Assembly: GCA_945907335.1 (NCBI GenBank) | Contig: CAMDSU010000062.1 | Coordinates: 1 to 9,267 of the forward strand | DNA from: Bordetella parapertussis | GTDB lineage: Bacteria; Pseudomonadota; Gammaproteobacteria; Burkholderiales; Burkholderiaceae_C | DNA length: 9,267 nt | Direction of reading: 5' to 3' | Shown: one piece after another, positions 8,001 to 9,267 of the stretch | Position numbering within the stretch: position 1 is the stretch's first letter | How the letters are laid out: each line of letters begins with the position of its first letter | The notes under the pieces: model-generated | Databases searched by the model: none | The model's input: only the letters and a program-made list of their open reading frames with translations | Told to the model about the DNA's origin: nothing | Translations under genes and position numbers: made by a program

Positions 8001-8037
8001 TCAATTGGAAGCTGTCAGTTCCTAGCCGGAGAACCCC

Positions 8038-8943
8038 ATGAGTATCAGCATTTCAATTGCCAAACCCCTGGCTGACATTCAAGGCCTGTCTAACATTGTG
8101 CTTTCGGCCTTTGCCCCGGGCGCACTACCCAAGCGTTCCTCACAACTGTCGGATTCGCTGGATACTTCCTCTGCGGACAACTGCCAAAAATCTTTGTTGT
8201 CGGTGATAGAGGCCCAAATCATTCCCCAATTGATGCAAGCACACACCAGCGTTGCAGATTCCCAAACTGCGCCAAAGACATCGCGCACGTTCACTGAACA
8301 AGAAATCGAACAATTTTCCGAATCCTGCTTAGGTAATGAACTCGACCAACCGCTGGCTTATGTCATGGGACTGATTGAACAAGGCGTGTCCATTGAAAGT
8401 GTGTTCATCGACTTGATCACACCTGCAGCGCGCTGGCTGGGTCAGCAATGGGAGCTGGATCAAAAAGATTTCACCGCTGTCACGCATGGCTTGATGCGCA
8501 TGCACCAGTTGACGCGCAGCTTGGGTTACATCAACCACGAGTCCCCACAAACCGCTGGCGAGGTCAAACGCATATTTTTTGCCTGCGCCCCCGGGTCCAT
8601 GCACATACTTGGGTTGAGTATCGTGACTGAAATGTTCCGCAGCGACGGCTGGCAAGTCGTCATGGAAATTGCCGCGACCGAAGAAGAATTGTTCAAAGCA
8701 TTGCGGCGTGAATGGTTTGACATGATCGGTTTATCCGTCGGTTTGGTAGAACAACTGCCAGGACTCAAAGACTTGATCACTCGACTCAAAATGCAAGCGC
8801 TCAACCCCCAGACATTGGTGATTTTGGGTGGCCCTGCAGTAACCAGCGACCCAGACCTGTTGCAAAAAACCGGCGCTGATGGCGTTTCCTCGCATGCGCC
8901 ACAGGCCATAGAGTTGGCCAACCAGTTGTTGAAACCCGCTTAA
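8038..8943 (+). CDS. ppaA: PpaA/AerR-like regulator with B12-binding-type (SCHIC) domain
   Basis: A 301-aa soluble protein. In purple bacteria PpaA/AerR antagonise or modulate the PpsR/CrtJ repressor of photosynthesis genes, sensing light, oxygen or redox through cobalamin or haem. Residues 1-85 are polar and low in recognisable structure. About 86-165 is a helical module (EQEIEQF, VSIESVFIDLITPAARWLGQQW, W138 and H150 in the TAVTHGLM helix), similar to the helical part of B12-binding regulators. Residues 175-301 form the Rossmann-like B12-binding fold: VKRIFFACAPG, H189 in GSMHILGL (the probable axial ligand position), GWQVVMEIA, FDMIGLSVG and VILGGPAV (261-268). There is no HTH domain, which argues against a CarH/LitR-type DNA-binding regulator. 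GGAG at 8028-8031, 6 nt before the ATG, supports the start. Assignment to PpaA rather than another stand-alone B12-domain regulator is by pattern recognition. Confidence 0.78.
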   Translation: MSISISIAKPLADIQGLSNIVLSAFAPGALPKRSSQLSDSLDTSSADNCQKSLLSVIEAQIIPQLMQAHTSVADSQTAPKTSRTFTEQEIEQFSESCLGNELDQPLAYVMGLIEQGVSIESVFIDLITPAARWLGQQWELDQKDFTAVTHGLMRMHQLTRSLGYINHESPQTAGEVKRIFFACAPGSMHILGLSIVTEMFRSDGWQVVMEIAATEEELFKALRREWFDMIGLSVGLVEQLPGLKDLITRLKMQALNPQTLVILGGPAVTSDPDLLQKTGADGVSSHAPQAIELANQLLKPA

Positions 8944-8983
8944 GAGCACCTTCTTACTAAATTTTGCCGTGATGGTTATTCGC

Positions 8984-9004
8984 TTAACGCAATAGCCGCG
9001 TTAA
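8984..9004 (+). repeat. Short inverted repeat (hairpin) ahead of the last gene
   Basis: TTAACGC (8984-8990) and GCGTTAA (8998-9004) form a perfect 7-bp stem with a 7-nt loop, 41 nt after the ppaA stop and 10 nt before the next ATG. No U-run follows, so it is a poor intrinsic terminator. It could be an operator or an RNA hairpin near the translation start. Confidence 0.4.
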
Positions 9005-9014
9005 ACTGATTTCC

Positions 9015-9267
9015 ATGGCAACGCCTCCCCCCCTCATCAGAAGTTCCAAAGCTTTTTCTGTAGAAATACCTGAAGGTTCTAACAGCGCAAAATCACGGCG
9101 AAGTGATGTTGTGGGCAGCGATGAACTGAGTATTTCTGCTAAAAAACCCGACTTCAAAACCAGCGACGCGGTACTTCTTCCAGAGTTACACCACGAACCT
9201 GTGTCTGAATTGGCTGACAGGTCTGCGCATCATGCCGATGCATTGGCGTCGCAAGACTTGAATGTGC
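9015..9267 (+). CDS. Unrecognised protein, N-terminal 84 residues, runs off window
   Basis: An open frame from the ATG at 9015 to the window end with no stop (84 codons plus one base). The first in-frame stop upstream is TAA at 8985-8987, so this is the first ATG available. The visible part begins MATPPPLIRSSKAFSVEIPE and is rich in Ser, Ala, Asp, Glu and Lys, with low predicted order, no signal peptide and no membrane segment. The start lacks a good Shine-Dalgarno. Position suggests ppsR/crtJ, which often follows ppaA/aerR, but I see none of the usual PpsR N-terminal features, so it could equally be another protein with a disordered leader. Confidence is in its being coding, not in any function. 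Confidence 0.55.
   Translation, partial: MATPPPLIRSSKAFSVEIPEGSNSAKSRRSDVVGSDELSISAKKPDFKTSDAVLLPELHHEPVSELADRSAHHADALASQDLNV

Noticed and set aside
7806..8037. PpsR/CrtJ operator TGT-N12-ACA in the divergent intergenic region
   Set aside because: Each TGT in the region was checked for ACA at the right spacing and none fits.
8966..9099. Inverted repeat GCCGTGAT/ATCACGGC
   Set aside because: 8 bp separated by about 118 nt, the second copy inside a reading frame; likely chance.

Overview
The window looks like a chromosomal segment of a betaproteobacterium, most likely a Comamonadaceae-type member of the Burkholderiales (Limnohabitans/Rhodoferax-like). This rests on protein character, the pepN-fbp pairing and a PpaA/AerR-like photosynthesis regulator; it is an inference without any database search. 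No tRNA, rRNA, CRISPR array, insertion sequence or phage gene was seen.

Layout. (1) Positions 1-4200, plus strand: a tight housekeeping run made of the 3' end of prfB (release factor 2), pepN (aminopeptidase N) and fbp (class I fructose-1,6-bisphosphatase). The gaps are 33 and 3 nt, so co-transcription is likely. (2) Positions 4201-4592: a 122-nt spacer with a candidate promoter, then a small unrecognised 89-aa gene on the plus strand. Its stop codon directly abuts the stop of the convergent next gene. (3) Positions 4593-7805, minus strand, read from right to left: a Tat-exported small subunit (gluconate 2-dehydrogenase subunit 3 family), a GMC flavoprotein dehydrogenase with a putative 3Fe-4S cysteine motif, a small ribbon-helix-helix protein, and glyoxalase I (gloA). 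Gaps of 36, 31 and 10 nt suggest one operon. (4) Positions 7806-8037: a divergent intergenic region with a good sigma70-like promoter and a TGACACA tandem repeat facing right. (5) Positions 8038-8943, plus strand: a B12-binding-like/SCHIC-type regulator resembling PpaA/AerR. (6) Positions 9015-9267: an unlisted open frame running off the window, with a low-complexity N-terminus.

How the genes work together. The first run is general metabolism. The minus-strand genes would make a periplasmic FAD sugar/polyol-type dehydrogenase whose flavoprotein is probably co-exported with its Tat-bearing small subunit. The multihaem cytochrome c subunit usual for this type is absent locally. PpaA/AerR proteins normally modulate the PpsR/CrtJ repressor of photosynthesis genes, so the right-hand end may be the edge of a photosynthesis gene cluster. 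No photosynthesis structural gene is in the window, so this stays a hypothesis. I did not find a clearly novel system. The most open items are the 9015 frame, the cytochrome-less dehydrogenase with its RHH neighbour, and the regulator's promoter architecture.
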